Positions 9,691 to 20,600 of a DNA stretch of 64,000 nt are shown piece by piece. Position 1 is the first letter of the stretch, and the number at the start of each line of letters is the position of its first letter. Source of the DNA: Strobilurus pachycystidiatus (taxonomy: Eukaryota > Basidiomycota > Agaricomycetes > Agaricales > Physalacriaceae); NCBI GenBank assembly GCA_019915135.1, contig JAHLMK010000011.1:868001-932000 (forward strand), read 5' to 3'. The notes below the pieces were generated by a model. The model worked only from the letters and a program-made list of their open reading frames with translations, had not been told where the DNA came from and did not search any database. Made by a program: the position numbers and the translations under genes.

Positions 9691-10344
9691 CTATACTTCG
9701 AGGACAACGGGCTTGAATCGATTGACATCAAGATTCCAGCTGCTAATGAGACGAAGGTACTCGCGAGTCGAACCTGCACTCGCATTCTTCACTACCTTCT
9801 GCACTGCACTGTTGACCCAGACTACAGTAGCGTCATGAGAAGGGAAAGAACGGCCAGAAAGCCATCCGTTGGCTATGAACAACACGATAGCATCAAGGAT
9901 CCATGTCCGACAGCTACGCATTCCCGTGGGGAGGCTGCGAAGGATGCTGAAATGCTTTCCCTCGTACTCCTTGTATAGCGCATCAAGAGCATCGCGAAGC
10001 ACGTCTGGACCTGGATGTTTCCACCCATTGACTTTCAAGAAGACTACATAGACACTGTCGGCGGTGGAAGTCTTTGAGTCGGTCGAGGATTTCGAGGCGG
10101 CGCGAGTAAAGACGCGAGAAAAGCGACAGTGCGTATATGCTTCCGTATTGCCACCCGGGATGACATTCCAGTGATGCTGTGTGACTAAACCGAGATGGTC
10201 GTTTATGAAGAACGACCAATGCCAGGCATCGGTAAGGAACGGCGAGCAGTCGGATAGAGTGGAGTCAGGATCAACGAGAATGGTTTGAGTGGCGACATAG
10301 AGAGCCTCGGGTTCAAGGGAAACGGCAGTGCTAGCGCTGGCCAT
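9691..10344 (-). CDS. hypothetical protein, 217 aa
   Basis: A single uninterrupted frame starts at an ATG (10344) and stops at 9691. The protein is soluble with no signal peptide or membrane span. Visible points are WHWSFFINDHLG, HHWNVIPGG, and CRTWILDAIVLFIANGW near residue 140. The pattern of an aromatic N-terminal strand followed by a Cys-x-Trp helix recalls small fungal domains of unknown function (DUF7770-like); I cannot confirm this. Codon use and the clean ATG-to-stop frame support a real gene. The fold-back repeat at 10534-10663 lies just upstream of its start. Confidence 0.55.
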   Translation of the reverse strand: MASASTAVSLEPEALYVATQTILVDPDSTLSDCSPFLTDAWHWSFFINDHLGLVTQHHWNVIPGGNTEAYTHCRFSRVFTRAASKSSTDSKTSTADSVYVVFLKVNGWKHPGPDVLRDALDALYKEYEGKHFSILRSLPTGMRSCRTWILDAIVLFIANGWLSGRSFPSHDATVVWVNSAVQKVVKNASAGSTREYLRLISSWNLDVNRFKPVVLEV

Positions 10345-10533
10345 GTGAAGACTTCCTTGACTCGGTGAGAGTCAACGAGAGAGAAGCAAACTACTCTGGC
10401 GGCCCCGAATGATGAGTACAACATCGGAATATGCCGATTGCGCCTAGCGAGTGCAAGCCCAATTATTATCTTTCCTATCAAAGTGATAAGAACGACTATC
10501 TTCTCACATCTCACAAATTTTGCTGAACGAGAC

Positions 10534-10663
10534 TACTGTAGCATTTCGTTCAATTCGACCGTAACGCGTAACGGCCAAAAAATCCGAGATCAGAAATAAT
10601 TTCTTTCAGGTTTTTCCGATTTTTTATTTGAATTTGGGTCAAATTGAAGGAAATGCTACAGTA
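10534..10663. mobile_element. MITE-like fold-back element, 130 bp
   Basis: The first 27 bases (10534-10560, starting TACTGTAGCATTTCG) and the last 27 (10637-10663, ending AAATGCTACAGTA) are inverted copies with two mismatches. The inner sequence also folds, with AAAAAATCCG opposite CCGATTTTTTAT and AGAAAT-ATTTCT at the centre, so almost the whole element forms one imperfect hairpin. There is no coding capacity. No clear target-site duplication is visible, so it may be an old non-autonomous element or a structured promoter block upstream of the gene at 10344. Confidence 0.55.
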
Positions 10664-10859
10664 ATGGACGACAACAATGCATATAGACCGGGTAGACATA
10701 CGCATTTGACGAATCTTCCACGAGTTGTTGTTCAGGTCGACTCTTGTGTGGGTTTTGCAGGCAATCTTTGCCAGGACCGAGTAAGTCTTGTATTTGTTGT
10801 GAGCACAAGACAGACGAACGCATTATCCATTCAATAACATACAACTGATGACACGTAAC

Positions 10860-12066
10860 TCAACTATCCATATCACTGACACATTCCCACTCTCCCTTGA
10901 GGCTCTCCTTCCAGAGGGTGACCTTTCCATCGCCACAGCTGACGGCGAGAAGGTTGCCAGCCAAACTCCATGATACGCGCCACACAACATCGTCAAAGCG
11001 ACCAGAACTCTTGACTGGGGCTACACCGGCCTGTTGCGGGGCTGGAGGAGGATACAGTTGGTTCTTCACCCATGGGCCGGCACCGTCCTTTGTCCAGATG
11101 AGCACGGTACGATCCTGAGAGGCAGTGGCGATGTAGCTGCGGGGAAGTCCGATACTAGGTGCCCAGGCAACGTCGCGAACCCAGTCGGTGTGGCCTTCGA
11201 GAGTCTCCTCCTCCACCCAGGACTGCGAGTCCTCGCGGTATCCCCAGATCTTTACGAGGTTGTCGCATCCGGCGGACGCGAAGCGCTTGATGGGTGGTGT
11301 GGAGGCGGATTGTGGGGAGATGAGCGACGCGGGGGGATGGGGCGGCGCCCAGGAGACGGCGTTGCAGCCTATGCCGTGGGCGGGGAACATGGCGGCGTCC
11401 CACTGGCCGTCGCTTTTGAAGGAGAGCACAGAGACTTTGCCGTCCGAGGACGCGCAGGCGAGAATGGCGCCAATCTCATGGGGTGCCCAGGACACGGAGT
11501 TGACTGGGCGGACACGTGAGTGTGGGGGGAGTGAAGCATGGGTGTGGCAGACCTGACGCCGTGTGCAGTGTGTGCTCTTTTATCTTGGCCCATCCACCGC
11601 CAGCCGCGGCCTGGCCCGGCTGTTCCTTCCAGATGAGCACCTTTCCGTCGTATGAGCAGGATGCGAGTATGCTGCCGTACTTGGGGTGCGCCCAGGCGAC
11701 CTGCCAGACAGGGCCACTGTGTCTGCAGCGACAGAGTGAGTGGAGAGCGAGCAAGCAGGACGAACAGTAGCACGGACCCCTTCAGTGTGTGTCCCGCCGA
11801 CCGCTGGGCGTCACCATCGACGACATCAAAGACCTTGACTGTGCGGTCCGACGAGCATGTTGCGAGGCGCTTCCCGTAATAGTCGAGCTGGGCATCATGC
11901 TGGTGGGCGGTGTTGGTTGAGTGCGGGAAAGCGGAATGAAAGCGCGCAGACTGACTATCATGTCCTCATGGGACGTCTCTATAGGGACGGAGTCGGATAC
12001 GGACGTGGGCGCCTGCGGAAACACGGCTCAGCGCCATCGAACACGTCGAGCAGCGAGACTCACCAT
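10860..12066 (-). CDS. SEC13: SEC13, COPII/nuclear-pore WD40 protein
   Basis: Five exons on the minus strand: 12066-12064 (the ATG alone), 12012-11956, 11899-11778, 11722-11553 and 11503-10860, encoding 331 aa. The sequence is a six-bladed WD40 propeller with typical Sec13 blocks: [93 protein letters not shown] and a closing [19 protein letters not shown]. Sec13 pairs with Sec31 in the COPII cage, with Nup145C in the nuclear pore, and with the SEA/GATOR complex. The Met-only first exon is needed because GTGAGT follows the ATG at once and the next acceptor opens [19 protein letters not shown], a normal Sec13 start region. It diverges from MEF1. Confidence 0.92.
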
Positions 12067-12208
12067 GGTGTGTGTTGTAATGGACGTGTCGCCTGCGCCG
12101 CCCGGATGTCCGGCTCGATTTCGACTCCGCACCGGCCGGCCTGGCCTTTTCCGAGTTTTTGTCTGACCGAACCCGGGGTTGTTGTCGACGACGAGGACGC
12201 CATTCAAA
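12067..12208. promoter_or_regulatory. 142-bp divergent promoter of SEC13 and MEF1
   Basis: Only 142 bp separate the SEC13 ATG (12066, minus) and the MEF1 ATG (12209, plus). Both 5' UTRs and both promoters must lie here. The interval is GC-rich and has no clear TATA box, as expected for housekeeping genes. Transcripts may overlap. Confidence 0.6.
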
Positions 12209-15013
12209 ATGTTGTTGAGCAGGTCGTTCGGTCGGCCGTGCTCGTACAGGTCGGCGCAGCTTGCCACCATCTTCTCCTCCGCCACACGATGGGCATCGGC
12301 CGCGACTGCACTCAAGGAGGACGATGCAGAGGCTCAGGCTACCCCGCCGCCTGCCCCCGACGCCCGACACACGTTGACCGAGCAGGACCACGCTCGCCTG
12401 CGCCTTCAGCGGAATATCGGAGTGTCGGCGCACATTGACTCGGGAAAGACGACGCTGACGGAGCGTATACTGTATTACACCGGAAGGATCCGCGACATTC
12501 ATGAGGTGTGTCTTGGTGGCTGTCTCTGTGCACACGACCTGAACGGCCGACGCCTAGGTCCGAGGACGCGACAACGTCGGCGCCAAGATGGACAGCATGG
12601 ACCTCGAACGCGAAAAGGGTATCACCATCCAGAGCGCGGCGACGTTCTGTGACTGGGAGACAACCGAGCCCATCTCGGGCGAAAAGGCCAAATACGCTAT
12701 CAACATTATCGATACACCTGGTGAATATACACAAGCAACTCTGTCTTGCATCCTCTGACCTTCCGAAGGACATGTGGACTTCACCATAGAGGTAGAGCGG
12801 GCTCTGCGAGTCCTAGACGGTGCAATTCTCGTGCTCTGCGCTGTCGCAGGCGTTCAGGTATGTGCTGTAACACGCGACATAAATGCCTCCCTCACTCTGC
12901 TCAGAGTCAAACTACTACGGTCGACCGGCAAATGAGACGGTACAATGTTCCGCGGATCTCCTTCGTCAACAAGATGGACAGGTTAGTAACGCGTTGTCAC
13001 TTCTGTATAACAACTCACCATTTGCTAGACCTGGTGCTAATCCTTGGCGCATTGTCAATCAAATCCGGTCAAAACTACGTATGTCTGCTGCTGCTGTACA
13101 GGTTCCCATCGGTGTCGAAAGTGAATTTTGCGGTGTTGTCGACTTGGTTCACTGGCGTTCAATCTATAATGAGGGTGTCAAGGGGTTGGTCGCCCTCTCA
13201 TGATTCCAGTTCCGTAACTCATTCTCCTTCCAGTATCGATGTCGTGATTAAAGACGAGATTCCCGCCGACCTACTCGAGCTCGCTGAGCAGAAACGCGCT
13301 GAACTCATCGAAACGCTTGCCGACGTCGACGAGGAGATTGGCGATCTTGTCATGATGGACGAGACTCCCACCAACGAACAACTTGCGAATGCCGTTCGTC
13401 GCGCTACCATCGGACTCAAATTCTCTCCGGTCTTCATGGGTTCAGCTGTCAAGAACACTGCCGTCCAGCCTCTTCTCGACGGTGTCTGTGCCTACTTGCC
13501 AAATCCCTCGGAAGCCTCTATAGTAGCCCATGACGTTGAACAGCCGATCGACGCTCCTCCCGTTCCTTTGTACCCGGCTTCCGATGCTCCCCTCGTCGGT
13601 CTGGCTTTCAAGCTTGAAGAAGGCCGATTTGGTCAGCTCACCTATATGCGCGTGTACCAGGGAACCTTGAAGCGTGCCAATGTCATCTACAACGCGCGTA
13701 CTGGTAAGAGGGTCAAGGTCCCCCGTCTCGTAAGGATGCACAGTAACGAAATGGAGGACATCGACTCTATTGGCCCCGGTGAAATCTGCGCCATCTTTGG
13801 TGTGGAGTGCTCTTCTGGTGACACCTTCACTGATGGGACCACAAGTTTCTCTATGGTTTGTGGCTTGACGTTGATTCCAGACTTCCGCTCATTTTCTGCA
13901 GGAATCCATGTTCGTTCCAGAGCCTGTCATCTCACTGGCTCTCAAACTCGATGGCAAGGAAACACCCAACTTTTCCAAGGCGCTGAATAGGTTCAAGAAG
14001 GAAGATCCCACTTTCCGTGTGCACATGGACTCTCTCAGCAAAGAGGTATGTCCATTTCGCTGGGCTTGCTATCACTTTGCTCACAAAATTACCAGACCAT
14101 CATCTCGGGTATGGGCGAACTTCATCTAGAGATTTATGTGGAACGCATGAAGCGAGAATACAACGTGGCTTGCTCTACTGGCAAACCCAAGGTCGCCTTC
14201 CGTGAGACCATCACGGAGCGCGCTCCCTTCAGCTTCACCCACAAGAAGCAAACCGGTGGTGCTGGACAGTTTGCCCGTATCATGGGCTACATCGAGCCCA
14301 CAGATGACGGCACAGTTGAATTCGTCGACAAGGTCGTCGGTGGAGTTATTCCATCGCAATTCATTCCTGGTGTTGAAAAGGTAGGGTCGCAACCTTTGTG
14401 TCATCGATGTTCTCTTGCTCACATTGATTCGAGGGTTTCTTAACAGCTCTGGAGAAGGGTACCCTTAGTGGCAACCCTATTGGCGGTGTACGATTCGTAC
14501 TCGAGGACGGTGCTTACCACGCCGTCGATTCCTCCGAACTTGCTTTCAGGATGGCAGCCATGGGCGCGTTCCGTGAGATCTATTATAACTCGCGTCCGAT
14601 CGTTCTGGAGCCTATCATGAACGTCGAGGTCGTCGCGCCAGGAGAATTCCAAAGTATGTTGCTGCATCGTTCTCCAGTTCTATCAATCTAATCCACCACT
14701 TTTCCACAGACGTGGTTATTGGCAGTCTGACGACTCGTCGTGGCAATATCGTGGATAGCGAAGTACGGGATGATGAGTTTACTTGCACGGCGGAGGTCGC
14801 TTTGAACGACATGTTCGGATACTCGAACCAGCTCCGTGGGGCGACGCAGGGCAAGGGAGAGTTCAGCATGGAATACAAGGTTGGCCCCGCTCCCTCTCTT
14901 CCTCGTCAATATTCGTTCTCACCATTCATCAGAACCACGCCCCGGCTCTCATGTCGTTACAGAAGCAGTTGGAGGAGGAGTACAAGAAGTCGATCCCGCA
15001 ATCGAAAAAGTAG
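12209..15013 (+). CDS. MEF1: mitochondrial translation elongation factor G (mtEF-G1)
   Basis: Eleven exons: 12209-12505, 12558-12720, 12769-12857, 12905-12981, 13029-13184, 13234-13855, 13902-14045, 14096-14380, 14434-14653, 14710-14879 and 14933-15013, encoding 767 aa, the usual size. The first ~35 residues are Arg/Ser-rich ([17 protein letters not shown]), a mitochondrial presequence. The GTPase motifs are all present: G1 in [21 protein letters not shown]2/switch [14 protein letters not shown]3 DTPGHVDF and G4 NKMD. Domain IV carries [20 protein letters not shown], and domain V ends [22 protein letters not shown]. The enzyme translocates the mitochondrial ribosome along mRNA. The start is the first in-frame ATG; the frame runs further upstream without one. 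Confidence 0.95.
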
Positions 15014-15120
15014 TGATAGAGATGTGCTTAATTTATCTTATATTAGTCTCCATATTATAGTTGTGCCCAGTGTCACCTACCTCTTCAAGTTGATGTCTGC
15101 CTCGGTGTCTGCCAGTCAGA

Positions 15121-15494
15121 ATGTCAAGAATACAAAGATTACGCATTACGTTATTTGAAGGGGCAAAGTACGATAGCCTCCTCACGGCGTGAGTCCCCTC
15201 ATCTAAATTGGGACTTGAACCATCCCACCATCACGACCACGATCCAACCTTCCAGTTTATTGACTCTTGTTCACCAGTGGCGATTATCCCAACATTGTGA
15301 CTCGCATTTGCTCTTATTTTCGGCTGGTCAATCTTGCACGTGTCGCTCCTCGCGAAGTAGAAAGTGAGGTTGAGTCCTTCGTCAACGTGAGTCTCCACAT
15401 TGAACCTTTGTTCTTGGTTGAGTTTAACGATCTTGTACAGTTTGAGACGCGTTCTTTGCCTCTTTTGATCTTAAAGCCACGATCTACCATCTAG
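15121..15494 (+). CDS. small spliced ORF, 76 aa, unknown function
   Basis: Exons 15121-15188, 15278-15386 and 15441-15494 join in one frame across two introns with good GTGAGT donors and CAG acceptors. The product begins [18 protein letters not shown], contains [18 protein letters not shown], and ends [12 protein letters not shown]. The stop is 8 bp before the ATG of the next gene, so this could be an upstream ORF or 5' part of the F-box transcript rather than a separate gene. The IVTRICSYF helix vaguely resembles part of an F-box. I recognise no family. Confidence 0.35.
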
Positions 15495-15502
15495 CACGGA
15501 CA

Positions 15503-17245
15503 ATGTGGATCCCTTGCGCAGGATGTACATGCACCAACCACCACGTACCTTTGGCGTCGGATTATGCTTTGGACTCAAAGCGGATCATGAGCGCGGACGC
15601 CTCCGATGTCAACATGGTCCGTCTGCTGCGTACAAACGACTGCCCGTTGGCCATAGAATCCACGGCCATCCAGGGCGTCATCTCGGAAGCTCAAAAGGGT
15701 CTCATAGACCTCCAGAGCCGGATTGACCTGCTGAACGACGTGTTCGCACAGACCGTCGTTCACCTGGCACGTATGAGTAGCATCTCCGCCGAGCTTCTTG
15801 CCCATAAGCAGCGCATTCGGGATTTCGTCAAGGAAAGAGAGAACCTTCTCAGCCCGGTGCGGCGTCTGCCCACGGAGGTTCTACAAGAGATCTTTATACA
15901 CACGGTGGAAACTCTGTCGTATGAATGGGAGGTCGACGACGATGGAGTGAATACCTGCAAGATCACGCGGCCTACATCTTCTTTGTGGAATATCCTGCGC
16001 GTCTCGAGGTCATGGCGGTGCGCGTTGCTGTCGTGTTCTCAGGCGTGGTCCTACATAACGATACTGGACGCGGACCAATTCAATGCCCAGGACTACAACG
16101 ACAGTCGGAGGATCGCACGGCACTTGGAGTATTCTCGACAATACCCTCTTTCTGTCGTGATATTCTACGACCCACCACGAGATGTCCCTCACGAGTTCCC
16201 CGAGAAGCTACTTTCTTCTCTTCTACACTATTCCAACCGAATCAAGTATCTGCATTTATGCCTCCCAGCTGCTGCTTTCCCTCAGCTTCATCCACTGAAG
16301 TACTCGTGGAATTCCCTCCAGAATATGTCGATCATGCCGACGTCCTTTTCGTCTCTAGACGACGTGGGCGAGGAGAACCTTCCATCGGTGGATGTGTTTG
16401 CTGATGCACCACATCTCAAGGATGTTCGATTCATGCAGGTTCTGTCGGAGGCGCAGTTTGAGCTTCCATGGCACCAGATAAACCACTACCGGAATACGAC
16501 TTGGGTGATACCAAAGGTGGAAGACATCCTCCGTGTTCTCCTCAGTGCACCCACACTCCAGACGCTCAATTTTGATTCGGACCTCGATATGCCACTCGAG
16601 AAATTGGTGTTCGCTACTCCTCCGGCTCTCAAAGTTTTTGTATACGTTATGGACGGATCCTATTGCGCTCTTCCGCCTTTGTTCGACCACCTCATTATTC
16701 CTACTCTGATGCATTTAGAACTCTCGACGTCTCACGACGACGCTGACCCAGAGCACCTCGTCATGCCTTCGCTTATAAGGCTGATACAGCGCTCCAAATG
16801 TTCGTTGAAGATACTAGCACTTTCGAAGATGCCTATAGCACCCAAAGAGTTGGACGAAATGGCGTCACTGGCCCCAGAAGTCGAGGAACTATGGCTCACT
16901 TGCGTCGGGGCTGACGCACTTACAAATGAGATGCTGGAGAAAATGACGTTCGACGGTGAAGAAACCGCGGACGTCTTGTTCCCGCACTTACGCGAACTGG
17001 ACTTGGAGGGAGATTGGGACTTTGATGCAGAGATCTTTAGTCGAATGGTGAGGTCGCGCTGGAAGCTACCTGTCTCTCGGCGACTTTGGTCGCTTGGCGT
17101 AGATTGGCCAGAACCGGAACTCATGCTCACTTTGCTGGAGGACTGTAAAAGTGTCGGAATGTCTCTGACCGTAGAGGAGAGTCCCAATGAAAGCGGTGAC
17201 GACGATGGAGAAGAGGAAGAAGCAGAGAGTTCAAGCGATTCATAG
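15503..17245 (+). CDS. F-box protein with C-terminal leucine-rich region
   Basis: Intronless 580-aa frame. An N-terminal coiled-coil (about residues 55-110, VISEAQKGLIDLQSRIDLLN onward, LLAHKQRIRDFVKERENLLS) precedes the F-box SPVRRLPTEVLQEIFIHTVE and the following WNILRVSRSWRCALLSCSQAW. This layout, coiled coil then F-box-like domain then irregular leucine-rich segments, is the standard form of the large basidiomycete F-box families that bind Skp1 in SCF ubiquitin ligases. The C-terminus is acidic (DDDGEEEEAESSSDS). An internal ATG at 15587 (MSADASDVNM) is an alternative start, since the first 28 residues are Cys/His-rich and atypical. Substrates are unknown. Confidence 0.75.
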   Translation: MWIPCAGCTCTNHHVPLASDYALDSKRIMSADASDVNMVRLLRTNDCPLAIESTAIQGVISEAQKGLIDLQSRIDLLNDVFAQTVVHLARMSSISAELLAHKQRIRDFVKERENLLSPVRRLPTEVLQEIFIHTVETLSYEWEVDDDGVNTCKITRPTSSLWNILRVSRSWRCALLSCSQAWSYITILDADQFNAQDYNDSRRIARHLEYSRQYPLSVVIFYDPPRDVPHEFPEKLLSSLLHYSNRIKYLHLCLPAAAFPQLHPLKYSWNSLQNMSIMPTSFSSLDDVGEENLPSVDVFADAPHLKDVRFMQVLSEAQFELPWHQINHYRNTTWVIPKVEDILRVLLSAPTLQTLNFDSDLDMPLEKLVFATPPALKVFVYVMDGSYCALPPLFDHLIIPTLMHLELSTSHDDADPEHLVMPSLIRLIQRSKCSLKILALSKMPIAPKELDEMASLAPEVEELWLTCVGADALTNEMLEKMTFDGEETADVLFPHLRELDLEGDWDFDAEIFSRMVRSRWKLPVSRRLWSLGVDWPEPELMLTLLEDCKSVGMSLTVEESPNESGDDDGEEEEAESSSDS

Positions 17246-17653
17246 TGGAATTATATAGATCATTCTTTTTGTTTTGCACACTAGACTGATCTATCGATTA
17301 TGTTCAGAGCATCTCGGGCTGGTGTTCGCTCAGATGTATGTCACAAGTCTAGGCCAATCCATCCTGAGTGGAGAGTACTTAGGTATACAGAACAAAATTG
17401 AAGTCATATCACGAGCTACCTAAGCCTTAGTCGCTGATGCTCACGAGTCACAACGCCCGAATCACCGGTAGAAGCTGGTAGAAGCCACTCTTAGCGCGTC
17501 ATTGCAGGACGCACCAAGATTAGAATCACACTCGTGATAGTCAGCCTACTAAGATAAATACCTGTTGAATAGCAAGCACCCATCAATTCTCTACGCCTCA
17601 TACTTGGATACAAATGAGAGCAACAAGATAGCCAATAAATCACAGTAAAGATT
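17246..17653. other. intergenic region between convergent genes
   Basis: This A/T-rich sequence holds the 3' ends of the F-box gene and the ABC transporter. A short minus-strand frame here does not continue the transporter, whose stop is at 17654-17656. Nothing else seen. Confidence 0.5.
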
Positions 17654-20600
17654 CTACTTCTCATCACGGTCGGCCTTCGCTTTCGCGGCTGCCTCCAACT
17701 CACTGAACGTTCCACTCTTCAAGCACATATTCCTGAAAATACCATCTTCCTTCTTGATCAGGTTGAGTGGCGTATCGAACTCGGCCACCTTGCCCTTGTC
17801 AAGAACGATAAGGCGGTCGTAGTCGATGACCGTCCGTAGACGATGGGCGACTGAACAGATATTAGCTTATGTTGTTCCGTACACGATAGATACCCACTTG
17901 TCAACAGCAAGCTGTTCGTAAACTCGTCGCGAATAGCCTTTTGTATCTTTGCGTCGGTTGAGAAGTCGATACTGCTAGTTGCCTCGTCCAAGACGATGAT
18001 AGAGCTGCGCCTCAACAGCGCGCGTGCCATGGCGATGAGCTGTCTTTGACCTTGTGAGAAATTGGTGCCTCCAGGTGAAACTTTAGTGTTAAGGGACACG
18101 GTCGTTTTAGCGTCAACCTCAGTGGTAACCGATTCCGCGATCGAACCCTCCGTTTCCTCTCTCTGCACACTGTGGGGAGAAGGAGGTCGCGAGGTTGCCG
18201 GCGTGGTTGCCGTAGAGGGCATTTGACTGGTCGTGACCATCTGTACGCGATAAAGCACATCCCAGCAATCCTGGTCGGTGTGGTCGTCTAGATATGTGAT
18301 GAGCTTTTGTCCGCAATGATTGAAATATGCAGCGCACTGAAGGGATCAAGATTCTCTCTCAATGTTCCAGAGAAAAGAGTCGCGTCTTGAGGAATGAAAG
18401 TCTGTGAAGAAACCAAGTAAGGCCATTGTCCGTGAAACAACATGAATACAAACCAATCTTTCTCTCAGGTCGTGTATACCAATCTTCGAAATGTCGATAC
18501 CGTCAATCAAGATGCGTCCTTCGGAGGGATCAACGAAGCGTAGTATACTCATCGCCAAGGTACTCTTTCCGGACCCTGTACGACCCAAGAGTCCAATCCT
18601 TTCCCCTGCTTTGACACTGAATGATACATCCTGCAAAACTGCTGGAAGGTCAGGAGCATATTTAACAACCAGATTTTCCACAGTGATCATGTTGCCCGTG
18701 GTTGTGCTAGACGGCCAATACGCAGGGGGACGATTGCCTTCAATCACTGCGGGAGGCTCTTGAGGGAGATCGAGGTATTCAACGATGCGTTCAACAGAGC
18801 TGTGAACAAAGTCAATGAGAGCTCGCGACGCTACTAGAGTTGAGGACACACTTAAGGTCAAGCTCCAAACCGGTCCAGAATCGGCAGGCCCAGTAGACTG
18901 AGTTGGTGAAGCTGAGGGCACTGGTGATGCAAAGACCAGCGAGACCAGCGTCGTTTTTGAGGACGCCGATGGAGAACAGACAAGTAATGAGGACGCCCTA
19001 TGATTATGAGTTAGCGCGCTGCACTGAATCAAATCTGACACAGAAACTCACTGCAGCACCGAGGGCATCGAAGTTCAACAAAAGCCACCTATTCGTCATC
19101 CAAAATCCATACCACATCTACCGAGTTTGTCAGAAGACTTGCCACAGAACCAACAACTACGCGGACCTTGGTCGTCATATCGACCTTCTGATGCAGACCA
19201 TCCAAGAATCTCTTTTCCGCCGAGAAAGCACGAACAGTAACGATTCCCTCCAACAGCTCTCCAAAGTCCGAGAAGATTGGCGAGCGAGAATTACTCTCCA
19301 TACGGCGGAGATCACGCCCAGTGTTCAAGTAACCAATCGATAGTTCTCTGTAGATGAAACCAAGGCAAGCGGCGGGGAAGAGGAAGGCAGGGAAAACGAC
19401 ACTAAAATGAATCAGCACATGTTCCTAGACTTGAATTGAACATGACATACGCCACAGTGATGATGGAGACGAAGAAGGTTGCCAAAGATGAGTTAACAGC
19501 CTGCATCGAACCGGCAAGGGAGGAATCAATTGTTTCAATGTCCTGAGAGCACAATCGTCAACGCTATCTTATGGGGGGAGATAACACTGAGGTACCTTTC
19601 CGAATCTGTTCAACATGCGACCCTGCGGAGTCGTATCGTGGAACCGGAACGTTGCACGAACGACGGTCACTAGCAGTTGCCTGATAAAACATCTGCATCA
19701 GACCCAGTCCCCATGCCCCAAACGGAAAGCAGACGCACTTGAACAAAAGTCTCGAAGCCCTCAGTGCGCCAGTGTATTGAGTAGCTGACGAGGCAACTCC
19801 GATGAAAGCACTTCCCATGCCAATAGCGGCGTAAATGCCGACGTAGAAGAGTGGGTGCTCCCTGGCATCCGGCAACGAGTTGACGGACATGGCCACTCCC
19901 TCTACATTGGAGTGATGATGATACATGCCATGTGCGAACGCGCCGGTCATGAACTCTTGATCGTGCGCCGAAGAGCTCCGGAACGAGTAGGAGCTGGCCT
20001 CGAAATCGCCATACGCTTCACCCCAGACCTACGAATAGCAACGACATGAGAGTCTATCGGACGAACAGAGACAATGAAACAAACCTTGATCCAGAGCTTT
20101 TCGACGATGCCCAGACCTTGACTCAAGAACACGAGGAGCAGCAGAATAACCCAGATTATGTACGAGCTGCCAAAGTAGTTAGCATTATAAGCGTGCAAGG
20201 ACGGAAAGCACGTACGACGCTTGGAGATACTTCTTATAAATGTTCCATTTGACACCGCCAGTCTCCCGGTGTTCGTCCTTGACCAGCTTTCGAGGCTTCT
20301 TATCTGCATCAGCAGCCTTGTCTTCCTCCTCCTCAGGATCAACCTCCTTTGCGTTTTTCAGATCCTCGGCATGGGCTTCCGCCTCCTCGTCGTGGGCAAT
20401 CTCATCAAGAATACCTTTCTCCCTTAGGTCCTTCACCAAGCCCTGCGTGTCGATCCGTCCATCGAGCATCCTAACGAGATAATGTGTTCCAGGAAGAACC
20501 AACTCGACATGGTGCGTGACGAGAACGACCGTACGGTTCTTCAAGAGCGGACCCATGAGCAGACGCTCAAACAGGAAGCGAGACGTGTGACTGTCCTAGA

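Noticed and set aside
11034..12438. Several long frames antisense to SEC13 and across the divergent promoter
   Set aside because: They are shadows of high-GC coding sequence; the spliced SEC13 and MEF1 models explain the region fully.
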